This document shows, one piece after another, positions 1 to 4,640 of a stretch of DNA of 6,529 nucleotides. The notes below the pieces were generated by a model that saw only the letters and a program-made list of their open reading frames with translations, did no database searches and was not told the origin of the DNA. This DNA comes from an uncultured Achromobacter sp. GTDB taxonomy: Bacteria > Pseudomonadota > Gammaproteobacteria > Burkholderiales > Burkholderiaceae_B. Both the position numbers and the translations under genes were made by a program. Numbering within the stretch: position 1 is the first letter of the stretch; each line of letters opens with the position of its first letter. The stretch is taken from positions 1-6,529 of the forward strand of contig CAJYKY010000549.1 of assembly GCA_913775005.1 (NCBI GenBank), read 5' to 3'.

Positions 1-336
1 TCCGCCACCCTGTTTTTTTCCGATCCGGATTCCTACGACGGCGGCGAGCTTGTCATCGATGACACCTACGGCCCGCGCGCCGTGAAGCTGCCGGCAGGGC
101 ATATGGTGCTGTACCCGGGTACGAGCCTGCACAAGGTGAATCCCGTGACGCGCGGTGCACGCGTGAGTTCCTTTTTCTGGATGCAGAGCCTGGTGCGCGA
201 AGACAGTCAACGCGCCCTGTTGCTGGATATGGATGTGGCCATCCAGCGGTTGAACCAGGATGTCGCCGGGCACGCTTCGATCGTGCAACTGACCGGCATT
301 TATCACAATTTGCTGCGCCGCTGGGCCGATGTTTGA
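1..336 (+). CDS. piuC: PKHD-type Fe(II)/2-oxoglutarate dioxygenase, PiuC/YbiX-like (5' truncated by window)
   Basis: The reading frame is open from base 1 to the TGA at 334-336, giving the last 111 residues of a family usually about 225 residues long. The start and the HxD half of the iron site lie outside the window. Visible features are the DPDSYDGGELVI segment of the double-stranded beta helix, then a GHMVLYPGTSLHKV stretch. In it the distal iron-binding His is codon 44 (130-132), and ten residues later Arg (codon 54) is the expected 2-oxoglutarate-binding Arg (H-x10-R). The family (PiuC, YbiX, yeast Tpa1-like fold) is a cytoplasmic non-haem iron oxygenase, commonly found beside TonB-dependent siderophore receptor genes and iron regulated. 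Its substrate is not firmly known. The ATG at 82 is internal, not a start. Family assignment is confident; the symbol piuC is by resemblance. Confidence 0.88.
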   Translation, partial: SATLFFSDPDSYDGGELVIDDTYGPRAVKLPAGHMVLYPGTSLHKVNPVTRGARVSSFFWMQSLVREDSQRALLLDMDVAIQRLNQDVAGHASIVQLTGIYHNLLRRWADV

Positions 337-365
337 TTCAGGCTTGAAGTGTTGTTGAGCGGTGT

Positions 366-392
366 CGCGCAAACCCCGAAATGCGCGTTTTT
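366..392 (+). terminator. Intrinsic terminator after the piuC-like gene
   Basis: CGCGCA (366-371) pairs perfectly with TGCGCG (382-387) around a 10-nt loop, and is followed directly by five T (388-392). It lies 30 nt past the stop codon. The stem is short, so termination may be partial. Confidence 0.65.
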
Positions 393-450
393 GTTTATTG
401 CGAAATCAGCTAAAAGCTAGTATTGGCGCGGGTTTTAGTGAGGTTTTCGC

Positions 451-479
451 TTGACAGCCGCTCTACGCCAAGGCCTAAT
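451..479 (+). promoter_or_regulatory. Candidate sigma70 promoter for hupB
   Basis: A perfect TTGACA -35 box (451-456) is followed after exactly 17 nt by CCTAAT (474-479, 4 of 6 matches to TATAAT). Transcription would start near 486, giving a 5' leader of about 205 nt before the HU start codon. It is the best promoter match in the 337-690 gap. Additional hupB promoters cannot be excluded. Confidence 0.6.
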
Positions 480-498
480 ACATCTCTGCGTCGCTGAC

Positions 499-527
499 GG
501 TTTGAAGGCATGAAAGCCATCAAATCC
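499..527 (+). other. Hairpin in the predicted hupB leader
   Basis: An interrupted inverted repeat: GG-TTTGA (499-505) and GGC (507-509) pair with GCC (516-518), TCAAA (520-524) and CC (526-527). It has an A-A mismatch, a bulged T at 525 and an ATGAAA loop. No T-run follows, so it is not a terminator. It would sit within about 40 nt of the predicted 5' end of the mRNA. Confidence 0.4.
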
Positions 528-576
528 TAAGCGGCGCAGCAGTTTAAAAGTTGTGCTTTGCAGCGCAAGAAAAAGT

Positions 577-585
577 TTATCCACT
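577..585 (+). promoter_or_regulatory. Isolated DnaA-box-like 9-mer
   Basis: TTATCCACT matches the DnaA box TTATCCACA at 8 of 9 positions. It is a single copy in the hupB leader and no second box was noticed nearby, so it may be chance. If real, it would be a regulatory site rather than an origin. Confidence 0.2.
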
Positions 586-690
586 GTCTGTTCTTCGTTT
601 GTCGGGCCTTGCGTAAGTTGGTGGCGTCCAGTGACAGTCATGAGCCGCATGGTCTTGCCAGACTCAATACCTTGTGAGGGGTACACCTGA

Positions 691-963
691 ATGAACAAAA
701 CCGAACTCATCGATCACATCGCCAGCAAGGCCGATATCTCCAAGGCTGCCGCCGGCCGTTCGCTCGACGCCCTGATCGGTGCCGTGAAGACCACGCTGAA
801 GAAGGGCGGTACGGTCACGCTGGTTGGCTTTGGTACGTTTGCTGTGTCGGCACGCGCCGCACGCACCGGCCGCAACCCGCGCACCGGCGAGACCATCAAG
901 ATCAAGAAGGCCAAGGTGCCGAAGTTCCGTCCGGGCAAGGCCCTGAAGGACGCCGTCAACTAA
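691..963 (+). CDS. hupB: DNA-binding protein HU (beta-type)
   Basis: This is a 90-residue protein, the standard HU length. HU is a small basic homo- or heterodimeric nucleoid protein that bends DNA without strong sequence preference. The N-terminal helices (MNKTELIDHIASKADIS) are typical and are followed by the GFGTF turn (residues 46-50). The DNA-contacting arm contains R61-N62-P63, with Pro63 as the conserved intercalating proline, and the chain ends in KFRPGKALKDAVN. The start is fixed by GAGGGG (676-681), 9 nt upstream of the ATG. HU is favoured over IHF by the overall sequence and length. The gene has its own promoter candidate about 200 nt upstream. No terminator is visible after it, so transcripts may run on into the tRNA gene. 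The -b suffix is by resemblance to betaproteobacterial hupB. Confidence 0.95.
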   Translation: MNKTELIDHIASKADISKAAAGRSLDALIGAVKTTLKKGGTVTLVGFGTFAVSARAARTGRNPRTGETIKIKKAKVPKFRPGKALKDAVN

Positions 964-1003
964 TGGACGGCACGGCGGTCGCGGGGCATCAGCTCAACGC
1001 GAT

Positions 1004-1032
1004 TTGCCGACAACTACGCGGTCCGGTATACT
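1004..1032 (+). promoter_or_regulatory. Promoter of the tRNA-Val gene
   Basis: TTGCCG (1004-1009), a 17-nt spacer and TATACT (1027-1032) form a strong sigma70 promoter. The following CCGGCCCGCG is a GC-rich discriminator, typical of stable-RNA promoters under stringent (ppGpp) control. The start would be near 1039, giving a 5' leader of about 90 nt to be removed by RNase P. Confidence 0.7.
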
Positions 1033-1129
1033 CCGGCCCGCGTATTGCTTTTGAGTACCCCGAGTTGGCAGTTGCCACAGGCAGCAACAGAAATTGCAGC
1101 CTTCAGGCAACGACAGAAGTGTCAGGATC

Positions 1130-1205
1130 GGGTGCTTAGCTCAGTTGGTAGAGCGGCGCCCTTACAAGGCGTAGGTCACAGGTTCGACCCCTGTAGCACC
1201 CACCA
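1130..1205 (+). tRNA. tRNA-Val, anticodon UAC
   Basis: The 76-nt cloverleaf is complete. The acceptor stem GGGTGCT (1130-1136) pairs with AGCACCC (1195-1201), and ACCA (1202-1205) is encoded, giving discriminator A plus CCA. The D stem is GCTC/GAGC (1139-1142 and 1151-1154). The anticodon stem GCGCC/GGCGT (1156-1160 and 1168-1172) closes the loop CTTACAA with anticodon TAC at 1163-1165. The T stem ACAGG/CCTGT (1178-1182 and 1190-1194) holds the loop TTCGACC. Anticodon UAC reads GUA and, by wobble, other GUN valine codons. The gene is single here, with its own promoter upstream and a terminator downstream. Confidence 0.97.
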
Positions 1206-1238
1206 TCAAAAGCCATCGCGTCAACACGCATAGCGCAG

Positions 1239-1272
1239 CCTCAGGCAACTACCTCGGGCAACTACCTCAGGC
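1239..1272 (+). repeat. 13-bp tandem repeat (2.6 copies) downstream of tRNA-Val
   Basis: CCTCAGGCAACTA (1239-1251), CCTCGGGCAACTA (1252-1264) and a partial CCTCAGGC (1265-1272) are head to tail. A related copy, GCAGCCTTCAGGCAAC (1096-1111), lies upstream of the tRNA and matches 1235-1249 except for one extra T, so the element flanks the gene on both sides. Confidence 0.8.
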
Positions 1273-1282
1273 GCTAACACTG

Positions 1283-1314
1283 AAACCCGCACACGTCGCC
1301 GTGGCGGGTTTTTT
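1283..1314 (+). terminator. Intrinsic terminator of the tRNA-Val transcript
   Basis: AAACCCGC (1283-1290) pairs with GCGGGTTT (1304-1311). CAC/GTG (1292-1294 and 1301-1303) extends the stem past a bulged A, with loop GTCGCC. The T-run continues to 1314, then G and more T. This probably ends both tRNA and any hupB read-through transcripts. Confidence 0.9.
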
Positions 1315-1450
1315 GTTTTCTGCGCGCAGCAGCGCCTTCCCTTTGCCTACTCGCTTCGTGCGTGCCTGCGCAAGCAATCTTTAAAGCGTTTTGTACTTTC
1401 TGGTTTGATTCAGATCAGCAGTGTTACGCTAACGCAGACGAAATAGCTCG

Positions 1451-1465
1451 TGCGAATCATTCGCA
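1451..1465 (+). promoter_or_regulatory. Fur-box-like 7-1-7 palindrome upstream of tonB
   Basis: TGCGAAT-C-ATTCGCA is a perfect inverted repeat with a single central base, the architecture of a Fur site. It matches TGATAATCATTATCA at 11 of 15 positions, including the central AATCATT. It immediately precedes the candidate -10 box, where Fe-Fur binding would block transcription. TonB-system operons are classic Fur targets. The operator role is inferred. Confidence 0.7.
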
Positions 1466-1472
1466 TTTAAGA

Positions 1473-1478
1473 TATTAT
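1473..1478 (+). promoter_or_regulatory. Candidate -10 box for the tonB operon
   Basis: TATTAT (5 of 6 matches to TATAAT) lies 7 nt past the palindrome. No good -35 hexamer is seen 16-18 nt upstream; that stretch is in the palindrome. TAAGAT (1468-1473) is an alternative. The start would be near 1485, giving a leader of about 95 nt. Confidence 0.4.
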
Positions 1479-1490
1479 GTTCGGCTTGTA

Positions 1491-1552
1491 CCGGCTGGCC
1501 GGCCTCACCGCGTGTGTGCGTCTGTGTATACGTTTTCTTCCCAGCTGGCCGG
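1491..1552 (+). repeat. Duplicated 12-mer in the tonB leader
   Basis: CCGGCTGGCCGG (1491-1502) and CCAGCTGGCCGG (1541-1552) match at 11 of 12 positions, 50 bp apart. The first eight bases of each can also pair with each other in RNA (one G-U), enclosing a GT-rich stretch. Confidence 0.5.
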
Positions 1553-1578
1553 ATAAGTCAATGCTCCCTGGCTGATTC

Positions 1579-2382
1579 ATGCCTAGTTTTCAACGCGCCT
1601 GGAACTCTTCTTCGCCGTCTTCATTTGGTATACGCGCAGGCGCTGGCCTGGCGGTCGTTGCGCTACACGCGGCTGTGATCGGTGCCATTTTCATGGCTCC
1701 CGAGAATCGTCCTGAATTGGAGGAACCCGAGGCTGTCATGGTCAGCCTGGTGGATGCGCCCATTCCGCAGGTGGCCAAGGCCGAACCCACGCCGGAGGTG
1801 CCGCAACCGGTGGTGGAGCCGCCGCCCGAGCCGCAACCCGAGATCGAGCCGGAACCCGAGCCCGAACCCGAAATGAAGCCCGAGCCGGAACCCGAGCCCG
1901 AGCCGGTGGTTGAAAAGCCGCCCATGCCGGCGCCCAAGCCGAAGCCCAAACCCAAACCGCCACCCAAGCCCCAGCCCAAGCCGGAAGTCAAACAGGAACC
2001 CAAGCCTGAGACGCCGCCGCCGCAAACGCCGCCTACTGGCGCTCCGGACGGCGCCCAGGCTTCGCAAAGCCCGCAGCAAGGGCCGCCGCCGGATCAGCCG
2101 ATCATGGTGTCGAGTATTGAGTTCCAAGGTGCGCGCCCTTCGCCGGTTTATCCAATGGCCTCGCGCCGGATGCGCGAAGAGGGACGAGTGCTGGTGCTGG
2201 TGGAGATCAATACGCAGGGTCTGGTGGACCGTGCTTCGATCGACTCGTCGTCGGGCTTCCCGCGACTGGACGAATCCGCGCTGACCGCCGCTCGCAAGGC
2301 CAAGTTCAAGCCCTATACCCGTAATGGCGTGGCTTACCCCGCCAAAGCCAAAATTCCGTTCGATTTCGTAATGAGGAACTGA
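1579..2382 (+). CDS. tonB: Energy transducer TonB
   Basis: This 267-residue protein is close to the family length (E. coli 239). TonB carries proton-motive energy from ExbB-ExbD to outer-membrane receptors for siderophores, haem or cobalamin. A single N-terminal signal anchor spans about residues 21-40. It contains His30, probably equivalent to the essential transmembrane His20 of E. coli, though the Ser four residues before it is Val26 here. Residues 80-142 are a proline-rich spacer that crosses the periplasm, an acidic Glu-Pro block followed by a basic Lys-Pro block. The C-terminal receptor-binding domain runs from about residue 178 to the end and includes SPVYPMASRRMREEGRV, EINTQG and a terminal FDFVMRN. 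The ATG is the first in frame after a TGA at 1573, but no Shine-Dalgarno precedes it. It leads the tonB-exbB-exbD operon and sits below a Fur-type site. Confidence 0.95.
   Translation: MPSFQRAWNSSSPSSFGIRAGAGLAVVALHAAVIGAIFMAPENRPELEEPEAVMVSLVDAPIPQVAKAEPTPEVPQPVVEPPPEPQPEIEPEPEPEPEMKPEPEPEPEPVVEKPPMPAPKPKPKPKPPPKPQPKPEVKQEPKPETPPPQTPPTGAPDGAQASQSPQQGPPPDQPIMVSSIEFQGARPSPVYPMASRRMREEGRVLVLVEINTQGLVDRASIDSSSGFPRLDESALTAARKAKFKPYTRNGVAYPAKAKIPFDFVMRN
1816..2004 (+). repeat. Low-complexity Glu-Pro / Lys-Pro coding repeat inside tonB
   Basis: Degenerate 6-bp repeats encode Glu-Pro (GAGCCN, GAACCC) and then Lys-Pro (AAGCCC, AAACCC). They produce long spurious open frames on other frames and strands. 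Length variation between strains would be expected from slippage. Confidence 0.85.
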
Positions 2383-2383
2383 G

Positions 2384-3349
2384 ATGTCCAACGCACTGCA
2401 TAGCGCCACCCTGGTGGCGCAGGCGACCACCAGCCCGGCAGCGCCGGCGGCTGCTGGCGCCGCTGCGCCCGCCGCTGCTGCGGCCGCGCCCGCAGCCCAG
2501 CAAGCCGCTTCGACGGCGGGCGCCGTCGCCCAGCAATCGGCCGACGCGCTGCACAGCGCCGCCGCCGCGCTGCCCGCTGCGCCGGCGCCGGCCGCCGTTC
2601 CCGACATGGGCTTTCTGCATTTTGTTGCCCAGAGCGATTTCGTCGGCAAGAGCCTGTTCATCATCCTGATCCTGATGTCGCTGGTGACCTGGTATCTGAT
2701 CCTGGTCAAGGCCGCCAGCAACGTCAGCATGCGCAAGCGCTCGGCGGACTTCCTGAACAAGTTCTGGAACGCCAGCTCGCTGGAACAGGTCGAGCACGAA
2801 ATCAACACGCACGGCGCGCGCGACCCGTTCTCGCACCTGGCCAGCCACGCCATGCACGCTCAGGCGCATCACAACAAATTCGGCGCGACCAAGCTTGAAG
2901 AGTCGGGTTCGAACTCCGATTTCGTCACGCGCACCATGCGCAAGGTGATCGACGAAGAAACCGCCAAGCTGGAAAACGGCCTGACCGTGCTGGCCTCGGT
3001 GGGTTCCACGGCGCCGTTCGTCGGCCTGTTCGGCACGGTGTGGGGCGTGTACCACGCGCTGGTTGGCATCGGCCTGTCCGATGGCGTTACCATCAACCGT
3101 ATCGCCGGCCCGGTGGGCGAGGCGCTGATCATGACGGGCCTGGGCCTGGCGGTCGCCATTCCTGCGGTGCTGGCGTACAACACCTTCGTGCGCAACAACC
3201 GCGTGTTCCTGTCGCGCCTGGATGCGTTTGCCCATGATCTGTTTGCGTTCCTGACCACCGGCCAGCAAGTGGCGCTGTCCGACGGCAAGGTGCGCGCGCT
3301 GCGCCGCCAGAACGGTCACGGCGCTGCGGCTCAACGCGGGAGCGAATAA
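2384..3349 (+). CDS. exbB: TonB-system proton channel protein ExbB, with long Ala/Pro-rich N-terminus
   Basis: ExbB is the pentameric inner-membrane stator that forms the proton channel with ExbD and energises TonB. This copy has 321 residues against 244 in E. coli, the excess being an Ala/Pro/Gln-rich N-terminal stretch (about residues 1-73). Core features are TM1 (about 90-108), a cytoplasmic domain (about 110-195), TM2 with GSTAPFVGLFGTVWG (207-221) and TM3 with AGPVGEALIMTGLGLAVAIP (241-260). Thr218, Glu246 and Thr251 have the same mutual spacing as Thr148, Glu176 and Thr181 of the E. coli channel. GAGGA (2373-2377) lies 6 nt before the ATG, and only one base separates it from the tonB stop. 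It is distinguished from MotA/TolQ by context and by the GSTAPFVGLFGTVWG motif. Confidence 0.95.
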   Translation: MSNALHSATLVAQATTSPAAPAAAGAAAPAAAAAAPAAQQAASTAGAVAQQSADALHSAAAALPAAPAPAAVPDMGFLHFVAQSDFVGKSLFIILILMSLVTWYLILVKAASNVSMRKRSADFLNKFWNASSLEQVEHEINTHGARDPFSHLASHAMHAQAHHNKFGATKLEESGSNSDFVTRTMRKVIDEETAKLENGLTVLASVGSTAPFVGLFGTVWGVYHALVGIGLSDGVTINRIAGPVGEALIMTGLGLAVAIPAVLAYNTFVRNNRVFLSRLDAFAHDLFAFLTTGQQVALSDGKVRALRRQNGHGAAAQRGSE

Positions 3350-3837
3350 TGGCTTTTGGCAGCTTCGAGGGAAAAGGATCCGGGAGCCACGCGGTTTCCG
3401 AGATCAACATGGTGCCGCTGATCGACGTCATGCTGGTGCTGTTGGTGATCTTCATCATCACGGCGCCGCTGCTGGCGCATTCGATCAAGATCAACATGCC
3501 CCAGGTGGCCGCCGAGCAGATCGAAGAAGAACCCAAGACGGTCGACCTGGCCATTGATGCCAGCGGCGCGCTGTTCTGGGACGAGAAGCCGGTCAATATC
3601 GATGACCTGCCCAATCGCTTCAAGTCGATCGCCGGCACCAAGCCGCAACCGGAAATCCGTATCCGCGCCGATCAGAACACCCGCTACGAAACGCTGGCCA
3701 AGGTCATGGCCTCGGCGCGCCGCTCGGGAATGTCGCGTATCGGTTTCGTGACGACGCCGCCCTCGGGCGGGGCCGCTGCCGCCGACGCGCCTGCCGCAGG
3801 CGCCCCGGCGCCGGCGGGGGCACCGTCCGGCCGGTGA
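3349..3837 (+). CDS. exbD: TonB-system transport protein ExbD
   Basis: ExbD is a dimeric partner whose single helix sits inside the ExbB pore and carries the proton. This protein has 162 residues (E. coli 141). The cytoplasmic N-terminus is followed by EINMVPLIDVMLVLLVIFII. Asp26 is the conserved membrane-embedded proton carrier (Asp25 in E. coli), with the helix at about 22-42. The periplasmic domain covers about 43-136 (KINMPQVAAEQ, DEKPVNIDDL, IRIRADQNTRYETLAKVM). Residues 137-162 are an Ala/Pro/Gly tail beyond the usual end. The start overlaps the exbB stop by one base (TAATG), with GGGAG (3338-3342) 6 nt upstream, indicating coupled translation. It is the last gene before a strong terminator. 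TolR is the main alternative, made unlikely by the adjacent tonB. Confidence 0.95.
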   Translation: MAFGSFEGKGSGSHAVSEINMVPLIDVMLVLLVIFIITAPLLAHSIKINMPQVAAEQIEEEPKTVDLAIDASGALFWDEKPVNIDDLPNRFKSIAGTKPQPEIRIRADQNTRYETLAKVMASARRSGMSRIGFVTTPPSGGAAAADAPAAGAPAPAGAPSGR

Positions 3838-3851
3838 ACGGACACCACCAG

Positions 3852-3880
3852 AAGGGGCGCATTTCGCGCCCCTTTTTTTT
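3852..3880 (+). terminator. Intrinsic terminator of the tonB-exbB-exbD operon
   Basis: GGGGCGC (3854-3860) pairs perfectly with GCGCCCC (3866-3872) around ATTTC. Two A-T pairs can extend the base, and eight T follow (3873-3880). This is a textbook hairpin 14 nt past exbD. Confidence 0.95.
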
Positions 3881-3890
3881 CGGATCGCGC

Positions 3891-3903
3891 TAGAATCGCG
3901 GCA
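3891..3903 (+). promoter_or_regulatory. Promoter -10 box placed for a leaderless transcript
   Basis: TAGAAT (3891-3896, 5 of 6) ends 6 nt before the ATG at 3903, so the usual start distance puts +1 on or next to the A of the start codon. No Shine-Dalgarno lies in the usual window. The -35 position falls in the upstream terminator and has no good match, so an activator (perhaps the encoded regulator itself) may be needed. Confidence 0.5.
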
Positions 3904-4574
3904 TGCGAGTACTGGTAATCGAAGACGACACCACCCTGGGCCACGCGCTCCAGGAATTTCTGGCCGACCAGGGTTATGCGGTCGACTGGCTGACAGAAGG
4001 CGACCGTGTCCTGGGCGCCCTGGCAGGCCAGCCGTATGACCTCATGCTGCTCGACCTGAACCTTCCCGGCATGAGCGGGCTTGATGTGCTGCGGCAATTG
4101 CGCCAAGACGGCAATCAGGTTCCCGTGCTGATCCTCACCGCGCGTGATGGCATCGAAGACCGCGTTGCGGGCCTGGATGCCGGCGCCGACGACTACGTCA
4201 CCAAACCCTTTGAACTGCCCGAGCTTGCGGCGCGCGTGCGCGCGTTTGGCCGCCGGCGTGCTGGCCAGGCCCAGCCGCTGATCGAGGTGGGTCCGCTGGT
4301 GTTTGATACCGTCGGCCGCGAAGTGCGCGCCAATGGCCAGCGCCTGTCGCTGTCCGTACGCGAACTCTCGGTGCTTGAAATGCTGATGGCCCGTGTGGGC
4401 CGCGTCGTCACCAAGCGCCAGATCGTGAATTCGTTGTCCGCCTGGGACGCCGATTTCAGCGAAAACGCGGTTGAAGTCTATGTGTACCGTCTGCGTAAGC
4501 GCCTGGAAGGCACGGGCGCCAGCATCCAGACGGTGCGCGGCTTTGGCTACATGCTGGATGTGGAAGCGGCCTGA
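3903..4574 (+). CDS. OmpR/PhoB-family two-component response regulator
   Basis: This 223-residue protein has the family's normal length. The receiver domain (about 1-115) has the acidic pocket Glu7-Asp8-Asp9, phospho-acceptor Asp51 in LMLLDLNLPGMSGLDVL, Thr79 and Lys101 in KPFELPEL. The DNA-binding winged helix (about 127-220) carries the LSLSVRELSVLEMLM helix, the ENAVEVYVYRLRKRL recognition helix and the terminal TVRGFGYML hairpin. All catalytic residues are present, so it should be phosphorylated by the kinase encoded next door. It resembles the TctD/QseB/PmrA branch, but the sequence does not name its targets. ATG at 3903 is chosen because the protein begins MRVLVIEDD as expected. It has no Shine-Dalgarno and may be leaderless. 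It opens a likely operon with the kinase and kup, and such regulators often control their own operon. Confidence 0.95.
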   Translation: MRVLVIEDDTTLGHALQEFLADQGYAVDWLTEGDRVLGALAGQPYDLMLLDLNLPGMSGLDVLRQLRQDGNQVPVLILTARDGIEDRVAGLDAGADDYVTKPFELPELAARVRAFGRRRAGQAQPLIEVGPLVFDTVGREVRANGQRLSLSVRELSVLEMLMARVGRVVTKRQIVNSLSAWDADFSENAVEVYVYRLRKRLEGTGASIQTVRGFGYMLDVEAA

Positions 4575-4582
4575 TAGGCCAG

Positions 4583-4608
4583 GCGCGGCCGGCATGCTCC
4601 GGCTGCGC
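4583..4608 (+). other. Strong hairpin between regulator and kinase genes
   Basis: GCGCGGCCGG (4583-4592) pairs with CCGGCTGCGC (4599-4608), ten pairs with one G-T wobble, around loop CATGCT. No T-run follows, so it is not an intrinsic terminator. It ends 2 nt before the upstream ATG at 4611 and 15 nt before the kinase Shine-Dalgarno, so it could affect processing or translation of the kinase message. Confidence 0.6.
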
Positions 4609-4640
4609 GCATGCATCCGCCCAAGCGAGGGTATCGCGTC

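Larger units (their letters stand above)
1315..1578 (+). promoter_or_regulatory. tonB upstream regulatory region and leader
   Basis: This gap between the tRNA terminator and tonB is AT-richer than its surroundings in the first half (about 1380-1480). It contains the Fur-type palindrome, a candidate -10 box, a GT-rich leader with a duplicated 12-mer, and a five-codon mini-ORF. The longer open frame at 1362-1556 (64 codons) has no Shine-Dalgarno and runs through the palindrome and promoter, so it is not called as a gene. Confidence 0.6.

Noticed and set aside
435..710. 91-codon - strand frame in the hupB leader
   Set aside because: No recognisable domain, overlaps the hupB start and its promoter, and no ribosome-binding site or promoter of its own was evident.
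1045..1233. 62-codon + frame over tRNA-Val
   Set aside because: It runs through the tRNA gene; it is an incidental open frame.
1362..1556. 64-codon + frame upstream of tonB
   Set aside because: It covers the Fur-type palindrome and promoter, has no Shine-Dalgarno and no recognisable domain.
1816..2004. Tandem repeats as a CRISPR or satellite array
   Set aside because: The repeats are degenerate codons for Glu-Pro and Lys-Pro in a TonB spacer, with no spacer-repeat structure.
1663..2853. 396-codon open frame on the - strand opposite tonB and exbB
   Set aside because: Composition is Arg/Leu/Gly/Ala low complexity, the mirror of the Glu-Pro/Lys-Pro and Ala repeats; the + strand carries well-recognised TonB and ExbB.
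2306..3334. 342-codon open frame on the - strand opposite exbB
   Set aside because: Antisense shadow with no recognisable domain, opposite the conserved ExbB channel motifs.
4611..4640. Upstream ATG as the kinase start
   Set aside because: No Shine-Dalgarno, immediately after a strong hairpin; ATG 4641 has GAGGG at good spacing. It remains possible.
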